Shown here in pieces: positions 52,085 through 60,327 of a DNA stretch of 64,000 nt (positions within the stretch are counted from its first letter, which is position 1; the number at the start of each line of letters is the position of its first letter). The translations under genes were made by a program, and so were the position numbers. Source of the DNA: Bacillus infantis NRRL B-14911 (GTDB lineage: Bacteria; Bacillota; Bacilli; Bacillales; Cytobacillaceae); contig NC_022524.1 of NCBI RefSeq assembly GCF_000473245.1, forward strand, positions 4,689,501-4,753,500, written 5' to 3'. Below the pieces are notes generated by a model. The model was not told where the DNA came from. It worked only from the letters and a program-made list of their open reading frames with translations, and searched no databases.

Positions 52085-53788
52085 TTGGGAAGAATGAAAA
52101 AATTCGAATTTAAATTAGGGACAAAAATAAACCTAATTGTCATATCCATCATATTTGTTTTATCTGCAGTTATTGGATTTGTTGTAAAACAAGAGGTTAC
52201 AAAGGGAGTCCAAGAATTTGCAACCGAGAAAGCAAAAGGAGATCTGAGGTTAGCTTATAGGTATATCAATAATATACATCCTGGAGATTGGGAAGTTCGG
52301 GGAAATAAACTTTATAAAGGTTCTGCTTTATTAAATGATAACTACGAAATAGTAGATGAGATTGCGGAAGATACAGGAGATACCGTCACAATATTCCTCG
52401 GTGATACCCGTATAACGACAAATGTAATGATAGATGGCGAACGTGCCATTGGCACAAGAGCGTCCCCTGAAGTGGTTAATACTGTGATTAAAAATAAGAC
52501 AAATTACTACGGCCAGGCAAATGTAGCCGGCAATACGTATCAAACAGCTTATATGCCTTTACAGGCTGCTTCAGGGGAAGTCGTCGGAATTTTCTATGTT
52601 GGTGCCTCTGAAGAAAAAATAAATGAAATACTTTCTTCTGTTTTGTCAAAGCTCCTATTTGCTTTATTGGTTATGGCTGTTTTAGCTTCTATAATCGTCT
52701 ATTGGTTTACCCATAAGATGAAAAAGAGACTTGCCAATATTGCAAATGCCCTTGAAATGGCGGGCAAAGGCGAGTTTACTGCGAAGATTAATGACCGCTC
52801 AAGAGATGAACTGGGCTCTTTATCTGCAAGCTACAACCAGATGTCTGAAAATCTTAAAACGATGGTTCATGAGGTTATTTTTACAACTGAACAGCTGGCA
52901 TCTTCATCTGAACAGCTGACTGCAAGCTCTGAACAAACAAGTATCGCAACAGAGACCATAACAGAATCGATTCAGCAAGTAGCTAACGGCGCGGAACATT
53001 CTACAACAAGTGTGCAAGAGAGCTCATTGGCTCTGGATGAAGTCGCTAAAGGAATTCACTCCATTGCCGAAAATGCTTCTGTGGTTTCCGAAGTAAGTGT
53101 TCGGGCAGTTGAAAAAGCCAAAGAAGGCGGAGTGTTTGTCAGCAATACGGTTAAGCAGATCAATCGAATTAATCGCTCTGTTGCAGCTAGTGGAGAAATC
53201 ATAAAATCACTAGAACACAGATCTCAGGAAATAGAAGAAATAACGAAAGCAATCACAGATATTGCGAATCAAACTAATTTACTGGCATTAAACGCAGCAA
53301 TAGAAGCAGCCAGAGCTGGGGAGCATGGGAAAGGATTTGCCGTAGTAGCAGATGAAGTCAGGAAACTGGCGGAACAATCCCAGCAATCTTCCTCACAGAT
53401 TTCAGCGCTCATTAAGACGATACAAGAAGACATGGAGCAGTCCAACGGGTCTATAGAACAGGTTTCTGTTTATGTAAAAGAAGGATTAGCCATTGTTAAC
53501 CAGACAAGTGATAACTTCAAGGAAATTCTTGATTATATGGGAAGATTAACAGAAGAAACCAACGATATGGCAGCCACTTCTGAACAAATATCGGCAAGTA
53601 CACAAGAAGTATCAGCAACAGTGGCTGGCATAATTAACATATCAGAAAAAACCTCGATGCATTCACAGAATGTAGCAGCGTCAGCAGAGGAACAACTTGC
53701 ATCAATGGAAGAAATAGCTGCATCCGCCTCAGCACTGTCTAATCTGGCGGACGATTTGAAAGAGTTAGTCAGCAAATTTAAAATCTAA
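52085..53788 (+). CDS. Methyl-accepting chemotaxis protein
   Basis: About 567 residues: transmembrane helix about 12-35 ([20 protein letters not shown]), extracytoplasmic Cache-type sensor 40-190 ([45 protein letters not shown]), second helix about 195-217, HAMP about 218-270 and a signalling domain with the invariant hairpin [43 protein letters not shown]. It reports ligand binding to CheA/CheW. TTG at 52085 follows AAGGAG by nine bases; ATG at 52094 is possible. Confidence 0.91.
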   Translation: MGRMKKFEFKLGTKINLIVISIIFVLSAVIGFVVKQEVTKGVQEFATEKAKGDLRLAYRYINNIHPGDWEVRGNKLYKGSALLNDNYEIVDEIAEDTGDTVTIFLGDTRITTNVMIDGERAIGTRASPEVVNTVIKNKTNYYGQANVAGNTYQTAYMPLQAASGEVVGIFYVGASEEKINEILSSVLSKLLFALLVMAVLASIIVYWFTHKMKKRLANIANALEMAGKGEFTAKINDRSRDELGSLSASYNQMSENLKTMVHEVIFTTEQLASSSEQLTASSEQTSIATETITESIQQVANGAEHSTTSVQESSLALDEVAKGIHSIAENASVVSEVSVRAVEKAKEGGVFVSNTVKQINRINRSVAASGEIIKSLEHRSQEIEEITKAITDIANQTNLLALNAAIEAARAGEHGKGFAVVADEVRKLAEQSQQSSSQISALIKTIQEDMEQSNGSIEQVSVYVKEGLAIVNQTSDNFKEILDYMGRLTEETNDMAATSEQISASTQEVSATVAGIINISEKTSMHSQNVAASAEEQLASMEEIAASASALSNLADDLKELVSKFKI

Positions 53789-53916
53789 CTCCTTTACGAT
53801 ATAAACCTGCAGCGAAATAGGTACCTGACCCCACATTTGGTAAAGCCATAAAATATGCGGGGTCTACCACTATTCCTCAACAGAAATTAAAGATTCATTC
53901 AGCACCAATAGTGGGA

Positions 53917-54387
53917 TTAGTCCCAGATCCTGATTCTCGGGACCCCTGCGGTTCTTAAATAATCTAATAACTGCCCAGTATGAACGGATTCGTGATAAGC
54001 TACCCGCAATAGCATGTCACCTAAGTCTCTTATGTACCCTGACTCTGAGCGGTCAATTTTAACATTTTCCAAGTCTTCCTCAGAAAATGATTTTATATTA
54101 TCTATAAATTCTCTTCTGTGAGTTTCTGCAAAATCCAATTCATTTTGTACCGATATGAACGGGCGGTTTTCGTACGGTGAATCATAAGCGGTTAAACTTC
54201 CTCTATTTTTGATAGCCAAGTGATAGTAGTGTTCACTTTCTAATACGTGCCGAATCATTTCCAGACAACTCAATGCTTCATTATCAGGCTTCCAAAAGAG
54301 TTTCTCATCAGGAATAGTAGTCCAGACTTTAATGCTTCTTCTTCTGACTTCGTTTAAGTTTAAAATGACTAAATCGATTGAATTCAT
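53917..54387 (-). CDS. DinB-family protein (copy B), predicted LexA-regulated
   Basis: 156 residues: IPDEKLFWKPDNEALSCLEMIRHVLESEHYYHLAIKNRG, and LGDMLLRVAYHESVHTGQLLDYLRTAGV with the His triad pattern. AGGAGG precedes the ATG. A near-consensus LexA box overlaps the promoter, fitting the original meaning of din (damage-inducible). Biochemical role unknown. Confidence 0.85.
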   Translation of the reverse strand: MNSIDLVILNLNEVRRRSIKVWTTIPDEKLFWKPDNEALSCLEMIRHVLESEHYYHLAIKNRGSLTAYDSPYENRPFISVQNELDFAETHRREFIDNIKSFSEEDLENVKIDRSESGYIRDLGDMLLRVAYHESVHTGQLLDYLRTAGVPRIRIWD

Positions 54388-54413
54388 ACAAAATCCTCCT
54401 CACATTTTTATCA

Positions 54414-54435
54414 ATTATACACGAATACACGTTCG
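54414..54435 (-). promoter_or_regulatory. LexA-like (SOS) box and -10 element of the DinB gene
   Basis: CGAATACACGTTCG at 54422-54435 is close to the Bacillus LexA box CGAAC-N4-GTTCG (one change in the core half, T for C). Directly downstream on the minus strand is TATAAT (54419-54414), 27 bases before the start codon, so a bound repressor would cover the promoter. Confidence 0.58.
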
Positions 54436-54556
54436 TGTTGGAGAAAAAGAAGAAATCTTTAGATAACTAATGAGAATATTTAAATGGAGTTTCATTGTAG
54501 CTATCTCTGTAAGGAACTGCTTCAGCCAAATTGACGGCCACAGCATTTTTAGCAGC

Positions 54557-54591
54557 AAAATAAAGGACCCTAATATTGAAGCTAGGGTCCT
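54557..54591 (-). terminator. Terminator of the flavin reductase gene
   Basis: AGGACCCTA and TAGGGTCCT pair across a short loop; TTTATTTT follows on the minus strand. Confidence 0.87.
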
Positions 54592-54602
54592 GATTGTTTT
54601 TA

Positions 54603-55220
54603 TTATTCTGGCCGCTCAATCGTAAAAACTTCCCCAATCCTGGCATAATCATTCCCAGCCAGTCTGCTGACGGCAGCAAGCCCCTTCTGGTCGATACGTC
54701 CCTTGTCATATAGATCTTCTTCTATATGGAATTGTACAACCTTGCCGATGATAAAGTCGGTACCAGGTAAGTCTGTACCGCCTAACTCCAGGGCATGTTC
54801 CAGCACGCACTCCATCCGGATTTTTGCTTCCTTTACGCCAGGTACTGCTATTTTTTCGCTTGCCTCTGCTGTAAAACCTGCTGCCTCTATTTCGCTCTGG
54901 TCAGGAGGAAGGCTGGCCGCTGTCTGATTGACCTTTTCGACATTGAGCTCATCAACGATGTGAACCACAAATTCCTTTGACTCGAGAATGTTTCTGGCTG
55001 TATCCTTCTGCCTTCCCTGCGCACGCTGGATGGATAGGGATATCATGGGCGGGTTGGCCGAGACAATGTTGAAATAGCTGAATGGTGCACCGTTCACCAC
55101 ACCATCCTTTGAGAGGGTAGTCACAAAAGCAATGGGCCTCGGGATGATGCTGCCGATGAGAAATTTGTAATTTTCTCTTTCCGGCAGGCTGGCAGGATCG
55201 ATGGAAAGCATTTGAATCAT
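54603..55220 (-). CDS. Flavin reductase-family (FMN-binding split-barrel) protein
   Basis: 205 residues: YKFLIGSIIPRPIAFVTTLSKDGVVNGAPFSYFNIVSANPPMISLSI, RKDTARNILESKEFVVHIVDE, then GTDFIIGKVVQFH. Typical FMN-dependent reductase or flavoprotein. It lies 11 bases after the ring-cleaving dioxygenase gene, so it probably belongs to the same MhqR-like operon and could reduce quinones or supply reduced flavin. Confidence 0.87.
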   Translation of the reverse strand: MIQMLSIDPASLPERENYKFLIGSIIPRPIAFVTTLSKDGVVNGAPFSYFNIVSANPPMISLSIQRAQGRQKDTARNILESKEFVVHIVDELNVEKVNQTAASLPPDQSEIEAAGFTAEASEKIAVPGVKEAKIRMECVLEHALELGGTDLPGTDFIIGKVVQFHIEEDLYDKGRIDQKGLAAVSRLAGNDYARIGEVFTIERPE

Positions 55221-55231
55221 TCCTTTGCAAG

Positions 55232-56170
55232 TTAATCTAATTCTCTTACACTAATCGGGATTAGACTATGTTCTAACTGCTCTCTGAACTGCTCATACTT
55301 CTCGGGAAGCATCAGCTTCTCTCCCATTGTAGCCTGTGATTCATCATGTGCAAAGCCTGGAGGATCTGTCGCTATCTCAAATAAAATTTCTCCATGCTCC
55401 CTGAAGTAAATCGCGTTAAAATAATTTCGGTCTTTTACTGGGGTGACAGCATATCCTTTCTCAGCAATATAATTTCTCCAGCTCAGCTGATCTTCGTCAT
55501 CACTTGCCCGCCAGGCGATATGGTGCACCGTTCCGACACCCATCTGGCCGCGGCCGGCCGGAGTCAATTTCAGGTCGATGATATTGCCGATATCAGCGGA
55601 AGAGCGGAAGCGGGCAATATCCTCTTCCACACCAACTCTTTCAAGCCCCATAACATTCTCCAGGAGGTCAGCAGTTTTTGCAGGCTCCGCCGATAACAGC
55701 GTCGCGCCCCCAAAGCCCTTGATCGCCACTTCAGGAGTAATGCCGCCGAATTCCCATGCGTTCGCTTCCCCTTCTTCTCTTTCCACAATTTCAAGATGCA
55801 GCCCATGAGGGTCATCAAATGCCAAGTATTGCTCACCAAAGCGCTCGATTTTCGTAAAAGGAACTTCAAACTTCTGGAGCCTCTCTGCCCAGAACCTCAT
55901 GGCACCCTTTGGAACCATATATGATGTCACACCAACCTGACCATCCCCAATAACCCCTTGGCGGGCACCGGCCCATGGGAAGAAGGTGATGATAGTCCCA
56001 GGTTTCCCGCCTTCATCTCCAAAATAAAGATGATATGTGCCCGGATCGTCAAAATTCACTGTCTGTTTGACCAGGCGCAAGCCCAGCACCCCTGCGTAAA
56101 AATCTAGATTCTCCTGCGGATGCCCTACAATCGCCGTAATATGATGAATACCCATTATCTCTTTTTTCAT
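55232..56170 (-). CDS. Ring-cleaving dioxygenase of the VOC superfamily (MhqO/MhqA-like)
   Basis: 312 residues with two vicinal-oxygen-chelate halves. MGIHHITAIVGHPQENLDFYAGVLGLRLVKQTVNFDDPGTYHLYFGD carries the first metal His; GVGTVHHIAWRA the second, with Glu in GEILFEIATDPPGF. Homologs MhqA/MhqO protect B. subtilis from hydroquinones. AAAGGAG precedes the ATG at 56170; the longer frame is REP read-through. Confidence 0.88.
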   Translation of the reverse strand: MKKEIMGIHHITAIVGHPQENLDFYAGVLGLRLVKQTVNFDDPGTYHLYFGDEGGKPGTIITFFPWAGARQGVIGDGQVGVTSYMVPKGAMRFWAERLQKFEVPFTKIERFGEQYLAFDDPHGLHLEIVEREEGEANAWEFGGITPEVAIKGFGGATLLSAEPAKTADLLENVMGLERVGVEEDIARFRSSADIGNIIDLKLTPAGRGQMGVGTVHHIAWRASDDEDQLSWRNYIAEKGYAVTPVKDRNYFNAIYFREHGEILFEIATDPPGFAHDESQATMGEKLMLPEKYEQFREQLEHSLIPISVRELD

Positions 56171-56189
56171 ATATATTCTCCTTTCGTTT

Positions 56190-56248
56190 TGAGCCAGTGG
56201 GACAGGTCCCTCGTCCCACTTGGGCCAAGGTACCTGTCCCCTTGGCTC
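56190..56248. repeat. REP-like palindromic pair
   Basis: TGAGCCAGTGGGACAGGTCC and GGGCCAAGGTACCTGTCCCC units in inverted arrangement, between the FMN reductase gene and the dioxygenase gene. Confidence 0.85.
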
Positions 56249-56379
56249 TGCCGCCGTATAACTTCTGAGCACATCGACCAATCGGCTTGACAGGATCTGC
56301 TCAACCTTTATACCCTTTTTTATATTTAGAATATATACAGGTGCATTAAGCTGCACCTGTATATAATAGGCTCTGCCGC

Positions 56380-56973
56380 TTAGCGGATTGTGGAAAGAGC
56401 TGTGGACCAAGGGATCAGTTGATCCAGCATTTGATTGACTGAATCCTCTTGTACTTCTTTTGGTTTGAACTGATTGCCATTTTCAAAGTCTGTGAATAAA
56501 GACAGTGCCGGATGTACGCGGACGTCAGCTACTGACAATTCACCCAGAATGCCGCGCAAGTGTTCTGCAGCTCGCGCCCCGCCTACTGAACCGTAAGAAA
56601 CGATTCCGGCTGCTTTATTGTTCCACTCAACACGCAGGTAATCCAGTGCATTTTTCAGTGCGCCTGTGATAGAGTGGTTGTATTCCTGCACAATGAAAAT
56701 GAATCCGTCCTGGGCGGCAACGATTTCTGACCATGCAGCAGCCCCAGAAGCATCTGCGCCCGCTTCGCCAAGCAATGGAAGCTTGTAGTCAGCGATATCA
56801 ATGATGGTATAGTTCGCGTCACCGCGCTTGTCAGCTACTTCTTTCACCCACGCACCTACTTGCGGGCTTACCCGTCCTTCACGTGTAGAACCTAGAATGA
56901 TACCAATGTTTAATTTTGTCATTGTTTCTTCCTCCTCTTTTTTTGTTCCAAATAGTTTATTTAGAAAACCCAT
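56380..56973 (-). CDS. NADPH-dependent FMN reductase / quinone reductase-like
   Basis: 197 residues. The flavodoxin-like core starts MTKLNIGIILGSTREGRVSPQVG (FMN phosphate loop GSTREGR), then IFIVQEYNHSITGALKNALDYL. Two starts both have excellent sites: ATG at 56973 (AGGGGAG) adds an extension GFLNKLFGTKKEEEE; ATG at 56922 (GAGGAGG) starts the core. A perfect MhqR-like palindrome lies 88 bases upstream. Likely two-electron reduction of quinones. Confidence 0.87.
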   Translation of the reverse strand: MGFLNKLFGTKKEEEETMTKLNIGIILGSTREGRVSPQVGAWVKEVADKRGDANYTIIDIADYKLPLLGEAGADASGAAAWSEIVAAQDGFIFIVQEYNHSITGALKNALDYLRVEWNNKAAGIVSYGSVGGARAAEHLRGILGELSVADVRVHPALSLFTDFENGNQFKPKEVQEDSVNQMLDQLIPWSTALSTIR

Positions 56974-57002
56974 AGAATAGCTCCCCTTCCAACATATCTC
57001 CA

Positions 57003-57061
57003 GAGCCTGGGGGACAGGTACCTCGGCTCATTTGGGCCAATATGTCTGTCCCCTTGGCTCA
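57003..57061. repeat. REP-like palindromic pair
   Basis: GAGCCTGGGGGACAGGTACC and GGGCCAATATGTCTGTCCCC, inserted between the operator and the FMN reductase gene. Confidence 0.8.
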
Positions 57062-57086
57062 ACATATCTCGAATTCGAGATATGTT
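57061..57086. promoter_or_regulatory. MhqR-type operator, site 1
   Basis: AACATATCTCGAA followed directly by its exact complement: a perfect 13+13 palindrome upstream of the FMN reductase operon. The core ATCTCGAATTCGAGAT matches the MhqR operator known in B. subtilis. Confidence 0.82.
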
Positions 57087-57098
57087 TTCAAAAAAAAA

Positions 57099-57524
57099 TT
57101 AAATGCGTTCTGCCCTGCAGCCGATTTTTTTCATTAAATCAATCGTTTGATTGACTTCATCCGCACTTAACTCATCAAACACTTCACCCATTTTGCTTTC
57201 ATGCCGGGGAAAGACATGATCCATCAAAGCCTTCCCCTCAGCTGTCAGCACCGCATATATGACCCGGCGGTCTTCTGGGCACCCCTGGCGCCTCACATAA
57301 TTTTTCTGCTCTAATTTATCCACCACGTAGGTAATGCTGCTGCTCGAGATCAAAACTTTCCTGCCAATCATCTGAATAGGCTGATCACCCTTATGGTATA
57401 AGAGCTCAAGAACAGAGAATTCCGTAGGATTCAAGTCGTAGTTGGCTGCATCTTTGCGAATCGCTTCTTGTATAGCTTGGGAAGCACGTAGTATGACCGT
57501 TACAGCTTTCAACTTATCATTCAT
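57099..57524 (-). CDS. MarR-family regulator, MhqR-like
   Basis: 141 residues. LNPTEFSVLELLYHKGDQPIQMIGRKVLISSSSITYVVDKLEQKNYVRRQGCPEDRRV resembles B. subtilis MhqR (YkvE). Located between the YceI gene and the FMN reductase operon, with matching operators before both. It probably represses them until quinone-like electrophiles appear. Ribosome binding site is modest (AAGGAG-like). Confidence 0.88.
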   Translation of the reverse strand: MNDKLKAVTVILRASQAIQEAIRKDAANYDLNPTEFSVLELLYHKGDQPIQMIGRKVLISSSSITYVVDKLEQKNYVRRQGCPEDRRVIYAVLTAEGKALMDHVFPRHESKMGEVFDELSADEVNQTIDLMKKIGCRAERI

Positions 57525-57568
57525 ACGTTTTTCTCCTTAACCGGCAGCTCTTCCATTTCAACTCTTAA

Positions 57569-58096
57569 TTATGCTGCTGGATTTACTTCTAGTTCCACTT
57601 TGATTTTAATATCCTTGCCTACAAGTACGCCTCCAGTTTCAAGTGCTGCGTTCCAAGTCAGGCCGAATTCTTCACGGTTGATTTTTGCTGCTGCTTCAAA
57701 GCCGTATACTTCAACGCCCCAAGGGTTTGTTCCTTTGCCGCCGTATTCTACATCAAAAGTGACCGGCTTTGTCACGCCCTTGATAGTTAAATCGCCTGTT
57801 ACTTTAAAATCATCGCCGTCTTTTACGATGTTTGTTGATTTGAAATCAATCGTCGGGTAGTTTTCAACATCAAAGAAATCAGCTGACTTCAGGTGGTTCT
57901 CACGGTCCTCGCTGCGTGTATTAATGCTTGCAACATCGAATGTGAATGCGATTGAAGCTGTTGTCAGATCTGTTAAATCTGCTGCTTCCACATCTGCTGT
58001 ATAAGAATCAAAAGAACCCTTCACCTTTGAAACCATCATGTGCTTCACTTCAAAACCTACTGCTGAATGCGATTGATCTACTGTCCACTTTGCCAT
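57569..58096 (-). CDS. YceI-family polyisoprenoid-binding-like protein
   Basis: 175 residues, lipocalin-like beta barrel: WTVDQSHSAVGFEVKHMMVSKVKGSF, ASINTRSEDRENHLKSADFFDVENYPTIDFKST, GDLTIKGVTKPVTFDVEYGG. No signal peptide, so cytoplasmic. GGAGGAG precedes the ATG. Two MhqR-type operators lie upstream, and the MarR gene follows 44 bases on, so it is first in that unit. Confidence 0.9.
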   Translation of the reverse strand: MAKWTVDQSHSAVGFEVKHMMVSKVKGSFDSYTADVEAADLTDLTTASIAFTFDVASINTRSEDRENHLKSADFFDVENYPTIDFKSTNIVKDGDDFKVTGDLTIKGVTKPVTFDVEYGGKGTNPWGVEVYGFEAAAKINREEFGLTWNAALETGGVLVGKDIKIKVELEVNPAA

Positions 58097-58128
58097 TTAA
58101 AATCTCCTCCAAAATATAATTTTTATTT

Positions 58129-58144
58129 ATCTCGAATTCGAGAC
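58129..58144. promoter_or_regulatory. MhqR-type operator, site 2
   Basis: ATCTCGAATTCGAGAC, one mismatch from the perfect palindrome, 33 bases before the YceI start codon. Confidence 0.75.
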
Positions 58145-58187
58145 ATGTTGTCAAAAAAATAAGCTGCGATGTTTATTCCGAAATAAA

Positions 58188-58207
58188 TTATCTTTAATTC
58201 GAGATAA
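58188..58207. promoter_or_regulatory. MhqR-type operator, site 3
   Basis: TTATCTTTAATTCGAGATAA: one exact half site and one with a two-base change, about 60 bases (six helical turns) from site 2. Confidence 0.65.
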
Positions 58208-58259
58208 ATTTATCATATATTGGGAATGGAAGTCAACAACTATTTAAAAGATTTTTTTT

Positions 58260-58329
58260 TGAGCCATGGGGACAGGTACCTTGGCCCATTTTTAAGGAGA
58301 GAGCCAAGGGACCTGTCCCCTTGGCCCAC
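58260..58329. repeat. REP-like palindromic pair
   Basis: TGAGCCATGGGGACAGGTAC and GAGCCAAGGGACCTGTCCCC, inverted, separated by a short spacer and close to the stop of the DinB gene. Confidence 0.87.
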
Positions 58330-58331
58330 TG

Positions 58332-58802
58332 TTAGCGCTGAGAAGGCCAGGTTCCTTGCATCTTCCTTAATTGAATAATCTGCCCGGTATGGTAAGCATC
58401 GTGCAGCATGATGTCTAAGAGTTTTTCTTCAAGGTCATTTTGTTCAAGCCTTTCAGGCGTAATCCGGATGATTGCTTTCCTTACGCTGTGATGGGCCAGT
58501 TCTGCCCGTTCTATGACTGCTTTCCATACCTTTTCATCATTTACTTGGCCGGTGAGAGCAAAAGTTTCATCACCATCAAGATTTCGAGTCCACTCCCGTC
58601 CCGCTAGATTCGCCGCAAGTCTCTCTTTGTAATAGATAAGATGGTTTACATTCTCCCATATGGATTTTACCGCAGCCCCTTCCGGCTTCCAGCTGGCCTG
58701 TTCAGCGGATAGCCCTTCTATGGCAGGCTTCAATGGCGCATACCAGTTCTCCTTGTTGAAGGTAGTATCAAGCATCCTTAACAGAAATTCAGTTCGGTTC
58801 AT
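58332..58802 (-). CDS. DinB-family protein (copy C)
   Basis: About 156 residues: WKPEGAAVKSIWENVNHLIYYKERLAANLAGREW and LLDIMLHDAYHTGQIIQLRKMQGTWP with the conserved His pattern. AAAGGAGG precedes the ATG at 58802. It resembles copy A most in its MQGTW/LQGSW ending. No LexA-like box seen upstream. Confidence 0.85.
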   Translation of the reverse strand: MNRTEFLLRMLDTTFNKENWYAPLKPAIEGLSAEQASWKPEGAAVKSIWENVNHLIYYKERLAANLAGREWTRNLDGDETFALTGQVNDEKVWKAVIERAELAHHSVRKAIIRITPERLEQNDLEEKLLDIMLHDAYHTGQIIQLRKMQGTWPSQR

Positions 58803-58889
58803 TCCTGTCCTCCTTTTAAAGGCTGATTCAGTATAGAATTTCACCAAAACGTTAATAAGTCCTGCTTAAATAGCAGACAAGGCGAAAGG

Positions 58890-59144
58890 TCACTTCCCTT
58901 GCTCCTCTTCATTTTCTTTTTTCTTTTCTGACATCAAGTAAGCAAATGTCACCCCTACCGCAATAAGGGAAGCAATCACAGAATAGCGGAATATAGTAAA
59001 GAAGTATTCTGCGTATGGCGTTTCGATAGTTGAAGTGTATCCCTCCAAATTGGTTCTTTCATCTACCCTTTTCATAAAAGCCACCAATATAAAAAATGGA
59101 ATAATAAATGAATAGATTCCTGTTTTCACTAAGATTTTTTCCAT
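58890..59144 (-). CDS. Small two-helix membrane protein, unknown
   Basis: 84 residues. Helices at about 8-25 and 48-70 with a polar outside loop (RVDERTNLEGYTSTIETPYAE), and an acidic/basic C-terminus (SEKKKENEEEQGK). GAGAGGGG precedes the ATG. No family recognised. Confidence 0.65.
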   Translation of the reverse strand: MEKILVKTGIYSFIIPFFILVAFMKRVDERTNLEGYTSTIETPYAEYFFTIFRYSVIASLIAVGVTFAYLMSEKKKENEEEQGK

Positions 59145-59267
59145 GGAAATCCCCTCTCTTTTGTTCTTTATTTCTCCCTAAGCTGACCATCCGGCACCCC
59201 GGCCGGCATAAAATTGTGATCACCTTTTGGCCCAGCAGCAGCCATGAACTTTAAGGCAGGCTGCTTC

Positions 59268-59834
59268 TTAATCCGGCTGCCTGCTTTCAATCTCAACATT
59301 CTGTTCAGCAAGCAGCGAATAAAAGGCGCTTCTCTTCACATTAAATTCACTTTGCAGGTCAAATTTATGTGTCCCGGCATCTTTTATATGAAACTCTAAT
59401 CTATAGGGAACTCCGTGTTTGCTTATTTGTGTGACTTTTTGAATGCTGTCCCATTCAAAGTTCTGTTCGCGGGCAAAAGGCGCCTTTACCTTTAACCCCT
59501 CCTCGGTCAGATAAGAATGGGTTTGAAAAGACTGCCAAAGGAAGAAGACTGCAATCGCAGATAAGAGGATATTGGATAGAATCAGCAGAGGCTAAAACTT
59601 TGAATCGGCTATACTTAAAAGTAAAGCCAGAATAACAAAGAGGATGGAAGATCCGATGATAAACAGGAGATATGCTGTCTTAGGTATACTGAAAAACAGA
59701 TGATAATCAGGCTGAAAATAAAACTTCTGAATTGCATTAACGCCTAAAACACTGATTGGCAAACAACTGACGGCTAATATCAGGCCGAGAGCAAAAAACT
59801 TCGGCTTTAAATCTTTTCCTTGTATAACTTCCAA
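59268..59834 (-). pseudogene. Membrane/PH-like protein gene interrupted by an in-frame TAG
   Basis: A frame starting at TTG (59834) encodes two helices and stops at TAG (59592-59594) after IADSKF. The same frame then continues for 107 codons with a third helix (PLLILSNILLSAIAVFFLW) and a soluble part ending at TAA (59268). Layout and length (about 189 codons) match the intact 178-residue gene at 45457-45993, so this looks like a paralog with one nonsense mutation. Confidence 0.7.
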
Positions 59835-59922
59835 AAAAACCACCCGCCTTTTTTCTTTTGACTAATTTATACGGACACAAGCTCTAAAGGTTTCCAATTT
59901 TTGGGTCATTTATTTTTCGGTA

Positions 59923-59948
59923 TAAAAAAAAGCCGCCTTGCTGGCAGC
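59923..59948 (-). terminator. Recurring GC-rich terminator, copy 5
   Basis: Minus strand: GCTGCCAGCAAGGCGGC then TTTTTTTT. The nearest minus-strand gene upstream is the 40-residue frame ending at 60113; the bases between hold no clear gene. Confidence 0.85.
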
Positions 59949-60112
59949 AAATGGACAACCCGTAATTTCACCTTTTTTCGCTATCATAATTGCAATCGTC
60001 ACCCATTGTTCTTCCTTGATTACCAAACAGGCCAATAGCAACAGCTACCCCGATTTCTACAGCATTATCTCTGCTAACCAGCTTATACACTCGCCCGTAA
60101 ACCTGTTGGGAC

Positions 60113-60235
60113 CTAATGGCCAATCGAATGCAGGATCTGTCTAATATTCATAAGCTCCAACGCAATCATTACACTGGATAAGGCGATAACTGCCAAACAA
60201 ATTACTTTTATGAGATTGTAAAGTTTATCACTCAA
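60113..60235 (-). CDS. Small membrane peptide, 40 residues
   Basis: TTG start with GGGAG eight bases upstream. One hydrophobic helix (LIKVICLAVIALSSVMIALEL) and a short tail (NIRQILHSIGH). Function unknown. Confidence 0.55.
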   Translation of the reverse strand: MSDKLYNLIKVICLAVIALSSVMIALELMNIRQILHSIGH

Positions 60236-60299
60236 TAAATTCTCTCCCTTCTTTAGACTAGATGCCACATGGATAGGGTTTCTCGGTTCTCAGCAAAAT

Positions 60300-60327
60300 G
60301 GGCCACGGGACCTGTCCCCTTGGCTCA
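60300..60327. repeat. REP-like unit (single)
   Basis: GGGCCACGGGACCTGTCCCC then TTGGCTCA, directly abutting the TAA of the ABC permease gene. Confidence 0.83.

Noticed and set aside
54467-54709. Minus-strand frame overlapping the end of the flavin reductase gene
   Set aside because: It shadows a clear gene in another frame and spans its terminator.
59949-60112. Overlapping short frames with hydrophobic segments before the recurring terminator
   Set aside because: Possibly another decayed small gene, but no frame has a good start and the evidence is too thin.
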